From: CAZLPY01 sp964561525
GTDB lineage: Bacteria > Patescibacteriota > UBA1384 > CAJBMM01
Reading direction: 5' to 3'
Length of the DNA stretch: 5,834 bases
Assembly (NCBI GenBank): GCA_964561525.1
Contig: CAZLPY010000059.1
Span: 1 to 5,834, forward strand
Made by a program: the position numbers and the translations under genes. Below, one piece after another: positions 4,971 to 5,834 of this stretch (positions within the stretch are counted from its first letter, which is position 1; every line of letters starts with the position of its first letter). The notes beneath the pieces were generated by a model. It searched no databases, was not told the origin of the DNA, and saw only the letters and a program-made list of their open reading frames with translations.

Positions 4971-5633
4971 ATGAAATTTGGCTTTGTGGTGCTCGTCGTC
5001 GCCCTCAGTACATCGTTTGTGCGGCCGGATCAGTCAGTGTTACAGGAGTTACGGGCGTCTGGTGGAGTGTACAACGGCTGTCCGATGGAGGGGCGCTCGA
5101 AAGATGACGGAAAGCGACATCATCTCGATACGAAGTCGAATCTGCTTAAAAATCGCTTTGAAGTGCCCAGAGAATATCGCTCGATGACCATCACACAGGT
5201 TTGCAGCCTGCCGCATGACCTTCTTGAAATTGCTGGCAGCACGCGTCTGTCATGGGGACCTGAGGCAAACCAGCAGGCCAGTGCGTCTGAACGGTTGGGC
5301 GTAGCAGTGGAAGGCTATGTTAAACGGGTGAACAAAGAGCAGCCTGAGGATTGCAACTGCCACTCTACGATCGATCGGGATTATCACCTTGTTTTGACCG
5401 ATGATAGTGGCAAAATGTTGGTGGCTGAGGTAAATCCACGCTCGCTTGCGCTCAATGGCTGGAGCGGGGCGCAGTTAAAACGCCTAGCGGACCAGCATGC
5501 TCATGTGCGGGTGTGCGGCTGGCTGTTTTGGGACTCACATCACGAAGGAGCAGCATGGCGCTCGACGCAGTGGGAGGTGCATCCGGTGCTCGCCATTCAA
5601 GTTGAAGATGGAGGGCAGTGGGTTAGTGTGTGA
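4971..5633 (+). CDS. Exported or membrane-anchored cysteine-containing protein of unknown function
   Basis: A 220-residue protein whose N-terminus (MKFGFVVLVVALSTSFVRPD) has one Lys and a hydrophobic stretch to about residue 17, as in a short signal peptide or signal anchor. No clear AxA cleavage site or lipobox cysteine is present. The C-terminal half (about 110-212) looks like a compact beta-rich, OB-like domain with distinctive words: GYVKRV (115-120), EDCNCH (126-131), DYHLVL (137-142), AEVNPR (152-157), CGWLFWD (182-188) and WEVHP (201-205). I recall similar bacterial proteins of unknown function with this order of motifs but cannot name a family. Cysteines are C37, C78, C128, C130 and C182; the odd number leaves one free or shared. 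GGGGGA (4958-4963) with the preceding A run gives a ribosome binding site about 8 nt before the ATG at 4971; a GTG at 4968 is also in frame. A strong terminator closes the gene. Confidence 0.75.
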   Translation: MKFGFVVLVVALSTSFVRPDQSVLQELRASGGVYNGCPMEGRSKDDGKRHHLDTKSNLLKNRFEVPREYRSMTITQVCSLPHDLLEIAGSTRLSWGPEANQQASASERLGVAVEGYVKRVNKEQPEDCNCHSTIDRDYHLVLTDDSGKMLVAEVNPRSLALNGWSGAQLKRLADQHAHVRVCGWLFWDSHHEGAAWRSTQWEVHPVLAIQVEDGGQWVSV

Positions 5634-5640
5634 TCTCGTG

Positions 5641-5669
5641 GCCTCGCCGATTATTCGGCGAGGCTTTTT
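5641..5669 (+). terminator. Very strong factor-independent terminator
   Basis: A perfect 10-bp stem, GCCTCGCCGA (5641-5650) with TCGGCGAGGC (5655-5664), a TTAT loop and five T (5665-5669). It starts 7 bp after the stop of the exported-protein gene and separates it from dsbB. Confidence 0.95.
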
Positions 5670-5686
5670 ATATCTCAGCCAAAATG

Positions 5687-5695
5687 TGCTACGAT
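5687..5695 (+). promoter_or_regulatory. Possible extended -10 of dsbB
   Basis: TGCTACGAT: a TGn-extended -10 with 4 of 6 matches in TACGAT. The -35 region overlaps the T run of the upstream terminator and is poor. A start 7 nt downstream would be 5702, the first base of the GTG start codon of dsbB. Confidence 0.35.
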
Positions 5696-5701
5696 TGGGT
5701 C

Positions 5702-5834
5702 GTGAAAAAACTGATCCAACAAAATGCACTCTACCTCGCTTTCACTCAAAGCTTAGTTGCGAGCCTCGGTAGTTTGTACTTAAGCGAAGTACAACATTTT
5801 ACTCCGTGTGTTTTGTGTTGGTATCAACGCATTA
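5702..5834 (+). CDS. dsbB: Disulfide-bond formation protein DsbB/BdbC family (N-terminal 44 codons)
   Basis: The 5' end of a gene cut by the window edge. It encodes a first transmembrane helix (about residues 9-27), then the hallmark active site PCVLCWYQRI with the CxxC pair C36-C39 and R43 right after it, the position where this family contacts the quinone. DsbB/BdbC is a membrane protein that takes electrons from a DsbA-like thiol oxidase and passes them to quinone, so that extracytoplasmic proteins gain disulfides. The short spacing from helix to CxxC and the LGSLYLSEV word resemble the BdbC type of Gram-positive bacteria. The GTG at 5702 starts VKKLIQQN, the expected Lys-rich N-terminus, but has no ribosome binding site. 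An in-frame ATG at 5684 would add six residues (MCYDWV) that are unlike the family. A DsbA-like partner could lie downstream outside the window. Confidence 0.9.
   Translation, partial: MKKLIQQNALYLAFTQSLVASLGSLYLSEVQHFTPCVLCWYQRI

Noticed and set aside
5497..5772. A 91-codon plus-strand frame spanning the terminator and dsbB start
   Set aside because: It runs through the strong hairpin at 5641-5669 and is out of frame with both the exported-protein gene and the convincing dsbB active site.

Overview
The window (about half G+C by eye) reads as ordinary, gene-dense bacterial DNA with the standard stop code: TGA is used as a real stop at the khpA homologue and at the exported-protein gene. Shine-Dalgarno motifs, -10 boxes and factor-independent terminators are of the usual bacterial kind. 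The KhpA and BdbC-like DsbB homologues, the orphan 7-TM protein and the mix of genes with and without a ribosome binding site would fit a Gram-positive-like lineage or a candidate-phylum (Patescibacteria-type) bacterium. That placement is inference. No prophage, insertion sequence, CRISPR array, tRNA or rRNA is visible.

Left part (1-1120): a KH-domain RNA-binding protein of the KhpA family lies on the minus strand with its own promoter, a strong ribosome binding site and a terminator. It is divergent from an AlkD-like DNA alkylation repair protein on the plus strand. Their shared promoter region holds a 21-bp near-perfect inverted repeat.

Middle (1121-3642): an ATP-grasp ligase-like enzyme of unknown substrate on the minus strand converges on the repair gene. 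It is divergent from a zinc-dependent medium-chain alcohol/polyol dehydrogenase with complete catalytic and structural zinc sites and an NAD-type Rossmann fold.

Right part (3643-5834): a 7-TM membrane protein resembling the sensory membrane region of some histidine kinases, but with no kinase attached, is followed by a probable terminator. Next is a 48-codon gene for a small Cys/His protein with a near-consensus ribosome binding site and its own terminator. Then comes an exported or membrane-anchored cysteine-containing protein of unknown function, closed by a very strong terminator. Last is the first 44 codons of a DsbB/BdbC-type disulfide-bond protein, cut by the window edge.

Most genes look like separate transcription units, with terminators between neighbours and frequent strand switches; only the dehydrogenase and the 7-TM gene lack a visible terminator between them. 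The one functional link the context suggests is between the exported cysteine-containing protein and DsbB, which makes disulfide bonds outside the cytoplasm. No multi-gene system comparable to a defence island is seen. The most unusual items are the orphan ATP-grasp enzyme, the 48-aa Cys/His protein and the palindrome between khpA and the alkylation-repair gene.
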